DNA from: Curtobacterium salicis
GTDB lineage: Bacteria; Actinomycetota; Actinomycetes; Actinomycetales; Microbacteriaceae
DNA length: 64,000 nt
Direction: 5' to 3'
Assembly: GCF_011759505.1 (NCBI RefSeq)
Contig: NZ_JAAOYO010000003.1
Coordinates: 682,001 to 746,000 of the forward strand
The notes beneath the pieces were generated by a model, which saw only the letters and a list, made by a program, of their open reading frames with translations, was not told the origin of the DNA and made no database searches. This document shows positions 16,160 through 26,252 of the stretch, piece after piece. The number at the start of each line of letters is the position of its first letter. Position 1 is the stretch's first letter. Position numbers and translations under genes: made by a program.

Positions 16160-16471
16160 TCAGGACCGGACGAGGCGTTTGATGGCCAATGTGGCTTCCT
16201 GGATCTTCGCCTCGGCCTCGTCGCCGCCCCGGGCGACCGCATCGGTGACGCAGTGGCGCAGGTGGTCCTCGAGCAGCCCCATCGACACCGCCTGCAGGGC
16301 CTTCGTCATCGCGGACACCTGGGTGAGGATGTCGATGCAGTACTCCTCGTCCTCGACCATGCGCTGCAGCCCACGGGCCTGGCCCTCGATCCGGCGCAGG
16401 CGCTTGCGGTAGTCGTCCTTCGCGGAGATGTAGCCGTGGTGGTGCTCGGTCTCCGCTGGTTCTTCGCTCAT
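16160..16471 (-). CDS. csoR: Copper-sensing transcriptional repressor, CsoR family
   Basis: CsoR is a helical tetrameric repressor that releases DNA on binding Cu(I). From the ATG at 16471 (an upstream in-frame start at 16531 is less likely) the protein has 103 residues. The Cu(I) ligands appear as Cys45 (EEYCIDIL), His70 and Cys74 (LLEDHLRHC), with the same spacing as C36-H61-C65 in M. tuberculosis CsoR. RRIEGQARGLQRMVE is the DNA-binding helix. It is divergent from copZ-copA, with a G/C-tract operator between them. Confidence 0.95.
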   Translation of the reverse strand: MSEEPAETEHHHGYISAKDDYRKRLRRIEGQARGLQRMVEDEEYCIDILTQVSAMTKALQAVSMGLLEDHLRHCVTDAVARGGDEAEAKIQEATLAIKRLVRS

Positions 16472-16504
16472 CGGGAACAGATCCTCGTCGTCGGCGTTAC
16501 GGTA

Positions 16505-16525
16505 GGGGTACCCCCCACGGGTATG
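16505..16525. promoter_or_regulatory. CsoR-type operator
   Basis: The sequence GTACCCCCCACGGGTAT around 16508-16524 is an inverted repeat, TACCC and GGGTA flanking C/G tracts. This is the form known for CsoR operators. It sits between csoR and copZ and could control both. Confidence 0.8.
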
Positions 16526-16566
16526 CAGCATCGTACCCGTCCACCGGGTGACACGAGGAGGACCGG

Positions 16567-16794
16567 ATGACCGACCAGCAGACCGCGACCTACGCCATCG
16601 ACGGCATGACGTGCGAACACTGCGTCATGAGCATCGACGAAGCGTTCCGGGAACTGCCGGGCGTCACCGACGTGCAGGTCGACCTGGTCGCCGGCGGCCG
16701 CTCCACCGCGACCGTGACGAGCACCGGACCGCTGGACGACACGGCCGTCGACGCCGCGGTCGACGAGGCCGGCTACACCCTGGCGGAGCGCTGA
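16567..16794 (+). CDS. copZ: Copper chaperone CopZ (heavy-metal-associated domain)
   Basis: A 75-residue single HMA domain with the metal-binding motif MTCEHC at residues 14-19, followed by the typical ferredoxin-like beta-alpha-beta pattern (ELPGVTDVQVDLVAG, then AVDEAGYTL). It should carry Cu(I) to the P-type ATPase encoded 5 bp downstream. GAGG lies just upstream of the ATG. Confidence 0.95.
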   Translation: MTDQQTATYAIDGMTCEHCVMSIDEAFRELPGVTDVQVDLVAGGRSTATVTSTGPLDDTAVDAAVDEAGYTLAER

Positions 16795-16799
16795 CCCCG

Positions 16800-19061
16800 G
16801 TGGCGACGACGACCCCGGCCGCCGCTCCACCGGTCGAGCTCGCGATCGAGGGCATGACGTGCGCCTCGTGCGCGAACCGCATCGAACGCAAGCTCAACAG
16901 GATGCCCGGCGTCTCGGCGACCGTGAACTACGCCACCGAGACGGCGACGGTCTCGCTGCCCGACGGCACCCCGGTCGACGACGCCATCGCCACCGTCGAG
17001 CAGGCCGGCTACAGCGCGCGCCGGCCCGAGCCCGAGCAGCCCGACGTGGACGCCCTCGCGCCGCTCCGCCGACGTCTGGTCGTGTCCACCGTCCTGGCGG
17101 TCCCGGTCGTGGCACTGTCGATGGTGCCGGCGTTCCAGTTCCCGTGGTGGCAGTGGGTCGCGCTCGTGCTCGCCGCCCCGGTGGCGACCTGGGGCGCTTG
17201 GCCCTTCCACGGCGCCGCCGCCCGGAACGCCCGGCACGGCACCGCGACGATGGACACCCTCGTCAGCCTCGGCATCGTGGCCGCCGGACTCTGGTCCGTC
17301 TGGGCGCTCGTGTTCGGCGGCGCCGGCGGACCCGACATGCACATGACCTTCGCGTTCACCGCACCCCGCGGGGCCGCCCCGGAGCCGTACCTCGAGGTCG
17401 CGGCCGCCGTGACCGTGTTCCTGCTCGCCGGCCGGTACGCCGAGGGCCGCGCGAAGACCCGGTCGAGCGCCGCGCTCCGTGCCCTGCTCGCCCTCGGCGC
17501 CAGCACCGCCCGGGTGCTCCGCGACGGGCGGGAGGTCGAGGTCCCGGCCGCGTCCCTCCGTGTCGGCGACCGGTTCGTCGTCCGGCCCGGTGAGCGCATC
17601 GCCTCCGACGGCACGGTCGTCGACGGCACCAGCGCCGTCGACACGAGCGTCATGACGGGGGAGAGCGTCCCGGTCGAGGTCGGCCCCGGCACCGCCGTGA
17701 CCGGCGCGACCGTCAACGTCGGCGGCCTGCTCACCGTCGAGGCCGTCCGCGTCGGCGCGGACACCGAGCTCGCCCGGATCGGCAAGCTCGTGACCGAGGC
17801 GCAGACCGGCAAGGCCGACGTCCAGCGCCTGGCCGACCGGGTCTCCGGCGTCTTCGTCCCGGTCGTGCTCGGTCTGGCCGCCCTGAGCCTGGTCGGCTGG
17901 CTCGTGCTGACCGGGGACGTCGAGGCGGCCCTGACCGCCGCCGTCGCCACCCTGGTGATCGCCTGCCCCTGCGCGCTCGGCCTCGCGACCCCGACCGCGC
18001 TCCTGGTCGGGACCGGCCGCGGGTCGCAGCTCGGCATCCTCATCCGCGGTCCCCAGGTCCTGGAGGCCACCCGCCGGATCGACACCGTCCTGCTCGACAA
18101 GACCGGCACGGTCACCACCGGCACCATGCGGGTCACCGCGGTCCTGTCCGCCGACGGCGAGGACGCTGACGCCGTCCTCCGTGCCGCGGCCGCCGCCGAG
18201 TCCGGGTCGGAGCACCCGATCGCCCGCGCGGTCGTCGCCGCCGGTGCCGTGGGCTCCGCGGGCACGGACCCCGCCGGCACGGACCCCGCCACCCGCACCG
18301 AGTCGTTCGCGTCCACCGCCGGACTCGGTGTCCAGGCGCTCGTCGACGGCGTGCTGGTCCTGGTCGGTCGTCCGGTCTGGCTCCGCGACGCGTGGGCCGT
18401 CACCATGCCCGAGTCCCTCAGCACCGCGGCGACCGAGGCCGAGACCGCCGGTCGGACCACGGTCGCCGTCGCCTGGGAGGGCCGGGTCCGCGGAGTCGTC
18501 GTCGTCGCCGACACCGTCGCACCCGGGGCCGCCGAAGCCGTCCGGCGCCTGCAGGAGCTCGGCCTCGACACCATGCTCCTGACCGGGGACGCCGCCGGGG
18601 TCGCGAACAGCGTCGCCGCCGAGGTGGGCATCGACCGTGTCACCGCCGGGGTCCGTCCCGAGGACAAGTACCGCATCGTCACGGAACTGCAGGCCGCCGG
18701 TCGGACCGTCGCGATGGTCGGCGACGGGGTGAACGACGCCGCCGCGCTCGCCGCAGCGGACCTGGGCATCGCGATGGGCACCGGCACGGACGCCGCCGTC
18801 GAGGCCGCGGACATCACCCTGGTCCGTGCTGACCTCCGGGCTGCGGTGGACGCCGTCCGGCTGTCACGCCGCACCCTCCGCACCATCCGGACGAACCTGT
18901 TCTGGGCCTTCGCGTACAACGTCGCGGCGATCCCGCTCGCGATGGCCGGCCTGATGAACCCCGTCATCGCCGGCGCCGCCATGGCGCTGTCGTCGGTCTT
19001 CGTGCTGACGAACAGCCTGCGCCTCCGCCGCTTCCGCTCCGTCGACGGGAGCGCACGGTGA
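16800..19061 (+). CDS. copA: Copper-exporting P1B-type ATPase
   Basis: The GTG at 16800 gives 753 residues. One N-terminal metal-binding domain has MTCASC (Cys21 and Cys24). The actuator motif TGES is at 286-289, the transmembrane copper site CPC at 389-391, the phosphorylation motif DKTGT begins at Asp433, and the hinge GDGVNDA and the P1B-1-type YN of FAYNVAAIP are near the end. Eight membrane helices are expected. It is cotranscribed with copZ and overlaps the next gene by 4 bp. CPC plus the YN motif points to Cu(I) rather than Zn/Cd. Confidence 0.96.
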   Translation: MATTTPAAAPPVELAIEGMTCASCANRIERKLNRMPGVSATVNYATETATVSLPDGTPVDDAIATVEQAGYSARRPEPEQPDVDALAPLRRRLVVSTVLAVPVVALSMVPAFQFPWWQWVALVLAAPVATWGAWPFHGAAARNARHGTATMDTLVSLGIVAAGLWSVWALVFGGAGGPDMHMTFAFTAPRGAAPEPYLEVAAAVTVFLLAGRYAEGRAKTRSSAALRALLALGASTARVLRDGREVEVPAASLRVGDRFVVRPGERIASDGTVVDGTSAVDTSVMTGESVPVEVGPGTAVTGATVNVGGLLTVEAVRVGADTELARIGKLVTEAQTGKADVQRLADRVSGVFVPVVLGLAALSLVGWLVLTGDVEAALTAAVATLVIACPCALGLATPTALLVGTGRGSQLGILIRGPQVLEATRRIDTVLLDKTGTVTTGTMRVTAVLSADGEDADAVLRAAAAAESGSEHPIARAVVAAGAVGSAGTDPAGTDPATRTESFASTAGLGVQALVDGVLVLVGRPVWLRDAWAVTMPESLSTAATEAETAGRTTVAVAWEGRVRGVVVVADTVAPGAAEAVRRLQELGLDTMLLTGDAAGVANSVAAEVGIDRVTAGVRPEDKYRIVTELQAAGRTVAMVGDGVNDAAALAAADLGIAMGTGTDAAVEAADITLVRADLRAAVDAVRLSRRTLRTIRTNLFWAFAYNVAAIPLAMAGLMNPVIAGAAMALSSVFVLTNSLRLRRFRSVDGSAR

Positions 19062-19531
19062 GCGGGCACACCGGCGACGTGAGCGGGCACAGCGGCACGA
19101 CCACGTGGTCGACGGCGGCTCAGGCGACCCTGCACTGCCTGACCGGCTGCGCGATCGGCGAGGTCCTCGGCATGGTCATCGGCACCGCCACCGGGCTGCA
19201 CAACGCCGGCACCGTGGTGCTGTCGATCGTGCTGGCGTTCGTCTTCGGCTACGCCCTGACCATGCGCGGGGTGCTCCGCTCCGGCCTGTCGCTCGGCGCG
19301 GCACTCCGGGTGGCGCTCGCCGCCGACACGGTCTCGATCGCGGTGATGGAGGTCATCGACAACACGGTCGTGGTGGCGATCCCGGGAGCCATGGACGCGC
19401 AGCTCGACCAGTGGCTGTTCTGGGGAGCGCTGGCGCTGTCCCTCGCCCTGGCCTTCGTCGTCACGGTCCCGGTCAACCGGGCGCTGATGCGCCGCGGGCT
19501 CGGCCACGCGAAGGTGCACGCGCACCACTGA
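19058..19531 (+). CDS. DUF4396 family membrane protein in the copper operon
   Basis: The GTG start overlaps the copA stop (GTGA). The 157-residue protein has about four hydrophobic helices and the DUF4396 signature TLHCLTGCAIGEVLGMVIG. The N-terminal region has His/Gly repeats (SGHTGDVSGHSG) and the C-terminus ends HAKVHAHH, both potential metal ligands. Conserved Cys/His in the first helix and translational coupling to copA suggest a role in copper handling at the membrane. That role is inferred from position; the family has no established function. Confidence 0.88.
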   Translation: MSGHTGDVSGHSGTTTWSTAAQATLHCLTGCAIGEVLGMVIGTATGLHNAGTVVLSIVLAFVFGYALTMRGVLRSGLSLGAALRVALAADTVSIAVMEVIDNTVVVAIPGAMDAQLDQWLFWGALALSLALAFVVTVPVNRALMRRGLGHAKVHAHH

Positions 19532-19566
19532 GCGCGCCGACGGGTGCACCACCGGGCACACGACGT

Positions 19567-19606
19567 GACGGGAGGCCCGGTACCAGCTGGTACCGGGCCT
19601 CCCGTC
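19567..19606. terminator. Perfect 40-bp palindrome after the copper operon
   Basis: Arms 19567-19586 and 19587-19606 pair with no loop bases. The 40 bp are identical to 9332-9371. It lies between convergent transcription units. Confidence 0.8.
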
Positions 19607-19634
19607 GTGTGGTCAGCGCGTGTGCGCCGTCCGG

Positions 19635-19823
19635 TCAGGCGTCGGAGTCGCCGTCCGTGGCCGCGTCGTCCGCCGACGCGTCCTCTTCCGGGTTGAAGTG
19701 CGAGGCGTCACCGGTGAAGCCGGCGGCCACGCCACCGGGCTCGTTGGGGACGGTCCCGTCGTCGCCGAGACCGTCCGGCTTCGGCGTGCCCTCGGGGTCG
19801 TGCGCCGTGGTGTCGTTGCTCAT
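19635..19823 (-). CDS. Small acidic, probably disordered protein (62 residues)
   Basis: The ATG at 19823 has AAGGAG eight bases upstream. The 62 residues are rich in Asp, Glu, Gly and Pro (SNDTTAHDPEGTPKPDG, then FNPEEDASADDAATDGDSDA). There is no predicted fold. It is 41 bp downstream of an SDR gene on the same strand and may be cotranscribed with it. Similar small acidic proteins accompany stress genes in actinobacteria, but its role is unknown. Confidence 0.75.
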   Translation of the reverse strand: MSNDTTAHDPEGTPKPDGLGDDGTVPNEPGGVAAGFTGDASHFNPEEDASADDAATDGDSDA

Positions 19824-19864
19824 CGTGTGCTCCTTCGCGGGTGCTGTCCGGACTCGGACGTCGA

Positions 19865-20752
19865 TCAGAAGGCGGGCGTGCCGCCGGCGACCGTGATCGT
19901 CGAACCGGACTGGTAGCTCGATTCTGGACTGACCAGGTGGACGTACGCCGCGGCCAGCTCGGCCGGCTGACCCGGGCGACCGTACGGTGCCTGCTGGCCG
20001 AAGGTCGACACCGTCTCGGCGTCGTCCGAGCCCGGCTGCAGCGGCGTCCACACCGGACCCGGGGCGACCGAGTTCACGCGGATGCCCTTCGGCGCCAGCT
20101 GCTGGGCGACCGCCTCGGTGAAGAGCTTGATGGCGCCCTTCGAGACGGCGTAGTCGATCTTGTCCGGCGACGGGGTGGACGCCTGGATCGAGCCCGTGGT
20201 GACGATCGTCGAGCCCGGCTCCAGGTGCGGCACGGCGGCCTTCGTCAGCCAGAACAGCGAGTAGATGTTCGTCTTGAAGGTCGAGTCGAACATCGACGTG
20301 TCGAGGGTCAGGATGTCCTCGTTGCTGTCCATCCGGCCGGCGACCATGACCAGGGTGTCCAGGCCGCCGAGCTCGTCGACGCCCTTCTGCACCAGGGCGC
20401 TGCAGTACTGCTCGTCGGAGATGTCACCCGGGAACAGCACCGCCTTGCGGCCCTCGCCCTCGAGCAGGTCGCGGACCTCCTCGGCGTCCTCCTGCTCGTC
20501 CGGCAGGTAGGAGAGCACCAGGTCGGCGCCCTCCCGCGAGAGGGCGATCGCGGCGGCGCGACCGATGCCGGAGTCGGCGCCCGTGACGATGCCACGGAAG
20601 CCCTCCAGCCGACCCTTGCCGACGTAGCTCTCCTCGCCGTGGTCCGGCTTCGGGTCCATCTTCCACGCGGCCCCGGGCAGCGACTGCTCCTGCTTCGGGA
20701 ACGGCGGCACCGGGTACAGGGTGGTCGGGTCGTGCTTCTCGTACTGGCTCAT
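19865..20752 (-). CDS. SDR oxidoreductase with N-terminal extension (general-stress type)
   Basis: A 295-residue short-chain dehydrogenase. An N-terminal extension of about 50 residues (PPFPKQEQSLPGAAWKMDP, then DHGEESYVGKGRLEG) precedes the cofactor motif TGADSGIGRA. The catalytic residues are in TTGSIQAS and IDYAVSKGA. The usual NNAG is replaced by MVAGRM. Proteins of this layout (YhdF/YdaD/YghA-like) belong to stress regulons in other bacteria. A paralogue of the same layout lies at 60962-61873. Confidence 0.92.
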   Translation of the reverse strand: MSQYEKHDPTTLYPVPPFPKQEQSLPGAAWKMDPKPDHGEESYVGKGRLEGFRGIVTGADSGIGRAAAIALSREGADLVLSYLPDEQEDAEEVRDLLEGEGRKAVLFPGDISDEQYCSALVQKGVDELGGLDTLVMVAGRMDSNEDILTLDTSMFDSTFKTNIYSLFWLTKAAVPHLEPGSTIVTTGSIQASTPSPDKIDYAVSKGAIKLFTEAVAQQLAPKGIRVNSVAPGPVWTPLQPGSDDAETVSTFGQQAPYGRPGQPAELAAAYVHLVSPESSYQSGSTITVAGGTPAF

Positions 20753-20791
20753 GGGTCCACTGTCCTCTCGGGGCACTGAGGGCCGCTCCGG

Positions 20792-22810
<2,019 letters not shown>

Positions 22811-22903
22811 GACTCCTTCTACCGGTCGGCGACTGTGCCCGGCACCGATCGACGTACCCCGGGGGTGCTCGCGCAGGACGGGCGGACATGGGAACATCAG
22901 GTC

Positions 22904-23863
22904 GTGACCCATCTGCGCCCGAGCTCGGGGAGCCCCGACGGCTTCCGCGTCGTCCGGTTGGCGGGGACCAGTGCGACCCGACCCGCGAGTCTCAGCGACA
23001 CGTACGGTACCGGCGGCGGCATCGGTGACGAGCGGTCCGCGTTCCGGTACACGGGTGCGGGCGACGCCGACCTGTCCCTGCGCGGGTCCGCGGTGGAGGG
23101 CCGCCGCACCGGCACCATGGAGCCCCGCGCCGACCACATCGTCTTCTGGATCGGTGACGGCAGCGCCGTCATCACGGGCGATGACGGGGTCCGCATCACG
23201 GTCCGACCCGGCCAGCCGTTCCTGATCGCCGCCTCGCTCCGCTACGACTTCGAGGCCGCCACCAGCCGGGTGTCGATGCTGCACCTGTCCGACCGGCTGC
23301 TCCGCTCGGCGCTCGCCGCGGAGGGCGTCCAGGTCGCCGGCCCGCTCCGCTTCCGCCGGGCCGAGTCCGACGCCGACCTCGCCACGCTGCGGTCCGTCCT
23401 GCAGTCGCTCGGCGGTGCGATCACGGACGACGGGGTCGTCGGACGCGAACGCGCCGAACTCAACGCCCGGGTCGCCCGGACCGTGGTGGCCACGTTCCCG
23501 GTGGACGCCCCGGCGACGACGAGCAGCGAGCGTCTGCGTGACGCACTGACGTACATCCAGGACAACGCCCACGACGTGGTCACCCTCGCGGACATCGCCG
23601 CCGCGGCGGGCATGAGCCCGCGTGGGCTCCAGCAGTCCTTCAACCGCTCGGTCGGGGTCTCGCCGCTGGCGCACCTGCGCAACGTCCGACTCGACGCCGT
23701 GCACGAGGCGCTGCGGTCCGCCGACCCGTCGACCGCTGCGGTGGCCGAGGTCGCCCGGCAGTGGGGGTTCGCGCACCTGGGTCGGTTCTCCGGCGCGTAC
23801 CGGGCTCGCTTCGGGGAGCTGCCGAGCGCGACGCTGCGGAGCGGCGTGCACGCCGACGACTGA
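22904..23863 (+). CDS. AraC family transcriptional regulator
   Basis: The GTG at 22904 gives 319 residues. The sensor half (FRYTGAGDADLSLRGSAVEG, then HIVFWIGDGSAVITGDDGV, about 45-200) resembles that of the AraC protein at 10408. The C-terminal half carries both helix-turn-helices (LTYIQDNAHDVVTLADIAAA, SPRGLQQSFNRSVGVSPLAH, then QWGFAHLGRFSGAYRARFGE). It is divergent from glgX, 93 bp apart, but a link to glycogen metabolism is not shown. No strong ribosome-binding site precedes the start. Confidence 0.9.
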   Translation: MTHLRPSSGSPDGFRVVRLAGTSATRPASLSDTYGTGGGIGDERSAFRYTGAGDADLSLRGSAVEGRRTGTMEPRADHIVFWIGDGSAVITGDDGVRITVRPGQPFLIAASLRYDFEAATSRVSMLHLSDRLLRSALAAEGVQVAGPLRFRRAESDADLATLRSVLQSLGGAITDDGVVGRERAELNARVARTVVATFPVDAPATTSSERLRDALTYIQDNAHDVVTLADIAAAAGMSPRGLQQSFNRSVGVSPLAHLRNVRLDAVHEALRSADPSTAAVAEVARQWGFAHLGRFSGAYRARFGELPSATLRSGVHADD

Positions 23864-23891
23864 CCCGCAGCCCCGGACAGCGCGGCACCCG

Positions 23892-23925
23892 AGGACACCG
23901 CGGCAGCCAGGACACCGCGGCAGCC
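23892..23925. repeat. 17-bp tandem duplication and degenerate hairpin between convergent genes
   Basis: AGGACACCGCGGCAGCC occurs twice head to tail (23892-23908 and 23909-23925). Immediately after, GGGAGGC (23927-23933) and GCCTC (23942-23946) form a weak version of the recurrent terminator hairpin, between the AraC gene and the cutC-like gene. Confidence 0.7.
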
Positions 23926-23961
23926 CGGGAGGCCCGGTGCCGCCTCGCCCCACCGCCCGCC

Positions 23962-24714
23962 TCAGTCGCGGTGCGCGTCCACCGCGGCCCGCGCTGCCCG
24001 CACCACCTCGGCGTCGGTCTCGAAGTGCCCGGTCCCGGCGTCCCCGGCGCCCATCGGGACACCTCCGTGCGCGGTGTCCGCCAGTCGCTTGGCCGAGAGG
24101 TGCACGGCGGCGGCCCCGGTGGCGAGCAGCACGGGCACGTCCGCGGGGGTGACCCCGGCGCCGGCCATCACCTGGACGGGCCCGGCGGCGGCGACCATCC
24201 GGACGATGGTGTCGGCGCCGGCGAGGGCGGTCGGGGCACCGCCGGAGGTGAGCACCCGGGTGAACCCGAGGTCGGCGAGTCCGGCGACGGCGGCGACCGG
24301 GTCGACGGCGTGGTCGATCGCGCGGTGCAGGGTGACCTCGGCGTCGGACCGCTCGGTGCGGGCTGCGGCCACGAAGCGGGCGAGCACGGCGGTGTCGAGC
24401 GTCCGGTCCGGGCGGAGGGCACCGACCACGACTCCGGTCGCCCCGGAGCGCAGGACGGCGACGAGTTCGCGCTCCATCAGGTCGACCTCGTCGGGGTCGT
24501 GCACGAACCCGCCGGGGCGGCAGCGGACCAGGACGTGCACGGGGAGCCCGGTCGCGACGGCGGCCTCGACCAGTCCCTGCGACGGGGTCAGGCCGCCGAG
24601 TTCCAGGGCACTGCAGAGTTCCACCCGATCGGCGCCGCCCGACAGCGCGGTGGCGGCCCCGGTCGGCGACGTGACCGCGATCTCGAGCGAACGGGTGGCG
24701 GGACGGTCGTTCAT
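23962..24714 (-). CDS. cutC: CutC family TIM-barrel protein
   Basis: A 250-residue CutC-like barrel: LEIAVTSPTGAATALSGGAD, RVELCSALELGGLTPSQG, HVLVRCRPGGFVHDPDE, VTLHRAIDH and LTSGGAPTAL are all family marks. CutC was named for copper tolerance in E. coli, but its biochemical role is doubtful and many homologues lie in sugar or glycan catabolic operons. Here its ATG overlaps the M81 peptidase stop (ATGA) in a catabolic-looking cluster, so a metabolic role is more likely than copper homeostasis. Confidence 0.9.
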   Translation of the reverse strand: MNDRPATRSLEIAVTSPTGAATALSGGADRVELCSALELGGLTPSQGLVEAAVATGLPVHVLVRCRPGGFVHDPDEVDLMERELVAVLRSGATGVVVGALRPDRTLDTAVLARFVAAARTERSDAEVTLHRAIDHAVDPVAAVAGLADLGFTRVLTSGGAPTALAGADTIVRMVAAAGPVQVMAGAGVTPADVPVLLATGAAAVHLSAKRLADTAHGGVPMGAGDAGTGHFETDAEVVRAARAAVDAHRD

Positions 24715-26252
24715 GCGTGTGCTCCGAGTGGTCGGTCGGACGCCGGGATGATCCGGGCGGTCAGGTCGGGCGGCTCCGGGAAGGTCCGGTCGAAGGGGAA
24801 CACCGGCCGTTCGATCCGGTGGTGGCCGAGGCGTTCGAGGTCCTGGTCGACACCGCCCGGGGTGAGCGCGAGCATCCAGTCGGCGGCCATGTCGTACAGC
24901 TCGGGTTCCAGGTAGCCGATCTTCACGACGACCAGGTCGGCGCTCCGCGGGTCGAGGTCCAGGTCGGTGAAGTCGTGCTCGTGGTGGTACGGCTTCCGCA
25001 GCTCGGTGAGGATCGCGAAGACGCTGCCGACCTGCAGCACGACCTCGGTCCGGGCGTCCCGGTCGCCGGTCCTGACCGCGTGCACACGTCCGGTCATGGT
25101 GAGCGGTCCGGCGTGCAGGTCGTCGACCTCGGCGCCCGCGGTGACGGTGACGGTCGCACCGACGCCGGCCTCGACGCACGCGGCGACCGCGGCGGGGCCG
25201 GGGACGCTGGCGTAGAGGACGACCGGGCCGTCGGCGCTCCGGAACTCGTCGCGGGCGAGCAGCTGCGTCAGCCCCCACGTCATGTCGCCCGAGCCGCCGG
25301 CGGTCGGGTTGTCGCCGGAGTCGGAGACGAAGTACGGGCGTGCGGCTCCGGGGGCGAGGGCGGCGGCCAGGCACTCGTCGAACGAGCCGGTCGGGGCGAC
25401 GAACGCGAAGTCCTCGCGGGCGTCCCAGAAGGCCCGGGCGAGACGTTCGGCCCCGGCGGTGACGGCGTCCTCGTCCCACCCGGTGACGACGGTGACGGCG
25501 CGGTTCCGCGGCTGGTCGGCCCAGGCGTAGCCGACCCAGATCGCGGCGTCGAGCACGCCCTCGCCCCGCTCGACGTCCGCGACCTGGGCGTAGACGGACG
25601 CGGCCGGCTCGATGCGGGTCGAGGTCTTCTCGCCGGGCAGCAGGACCGGGATCGGGATCCACGCCTTCACCGGACGCCGGGCGCCGACTGGTCGGGTGGT
25701 GAGCACGTCGACCAGGTTGCGGACGGCGCGCTCCTTCGTCTCGAGGGCGTCCTCGTGCGGGGCCATCCGGTAGCAGGTGATGAGGTCGCACTGGTGGGCG
25801 AGTCCCCGCGAGACGTTGCCGTGCAGGTCCATCGACGCCGAGACGACGACGTCCGGGCCGACCACCGCGCGGATGCGTTCGAGCAGCGTGGTCTCGGCGT
25901 CGTCGAGCCCCTCGACCACCATCGCGCCGTGGATGTCGAACCACAGTCCGTCGATCGTGGTGTCGGCGGCGATCGCGGACAGCCGGTCGGTGATCTCGGC
26001 GCTGAGTTCCTCGAAGGCATCGCGGAGCACGACCCCGCCGGGCAGGGCGTGTCCGATCAGGACGCCCCGGAAGTCGGCGCGCTCGGCCAGGGGCGCCAGG
26101 AAGTCGTACCGGGCCACGACCTCGTCGCCGCGGTCGGGGTGGAAGGCGGCCGCGGGGGTGCGGGTCGGTGTGAAGGTCGACGTCTCGATGGCCAGGCCGG
26201 CGATCGCGATGACCGGACGTCGGGTGGCGGCGGTGGTGCCGGTGTCAGACAC
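24711..26252 (-). CDS. M81 family metallopeptidase (MlrC-like)
   Basis: The 513-residue protein has the two-part layout of MlrC-like proteins: an N-terminal M81/DUF1485 domain (about 12-300) with LWFDIHGAMV, ASMDLHGNVS and CYRMAPHED, whose Asp and His residues should bind zinc, and a C-terminal MlrC domain (about 310-490) with SDSGDNPTAGGSGD. MlrC itself cleaves linearised microcystin products; most homologues have unknown substrates. It overlaps cutC by 4 bp and the ROK regulator by 8 bp. Confidence 0.93.
   Translation of the reverse strand: MSDTGTTAATRRPVIAIAGLAIETSTFTPTRTPAAAFHPDRGDEVVARYDFLAPLAERADFRGVLIGHALPGGVVLRDAFEELSAEITDRLSAIAADTTIDGLWFDIHGAMVVEGLDDAETTLLERIRAVVGPDVVVSASMDLHGNVSRGLAHQCDLITCYRMAPHEDALETKERAVRNLVDVLTTRPVGARRPVKAWIPIPVLLPGEKTSTRIEPAASVYAQVADVERGEGVLDAAIWVGYAWADQPRNRAVTVVTGWDEDAVTAGAERLARAFWDAREDFAFVAPTGSFDECLAAALAPGAARPYFVSDSGDNPTAGGSGDMTWGLTQLLARDEFRSADGPVVLYASVPGPAAVAACVEAGVGATVTVTAGAEVDDLHAGPLTMTGRVHAVRTGDRDARTEVVLQVGSVFAILTELRKPYHHEHDFTDLDLDPRSADLVVVKIGYLEPELYDMAADWMLALTPGGVDQDLERLGHHRIERPVFPFDRTFPEPPDLTARIIPASDRPLGAHA

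Noticed and set aside
17009-19561. An 850-codon open frame antisense to copA
   Set aside because: The translated sequence is Arg/Ser/Ala-rich with no domain; copA on the other strand has every P-type ATPase motif.
9327-19606. Palindromes as ends of an insertion sequence
   Set aside because: No transposase gene or target-site duplication is seen; the genes between are ordinary chromosomal genes.
23962-24714. CutC-like gene as part of copper resistance
   Set aside because: It is overlapped with a peptidase and a ROK regulator, and the copper genes form a separate CsoR-controlled unit 5 kb away.
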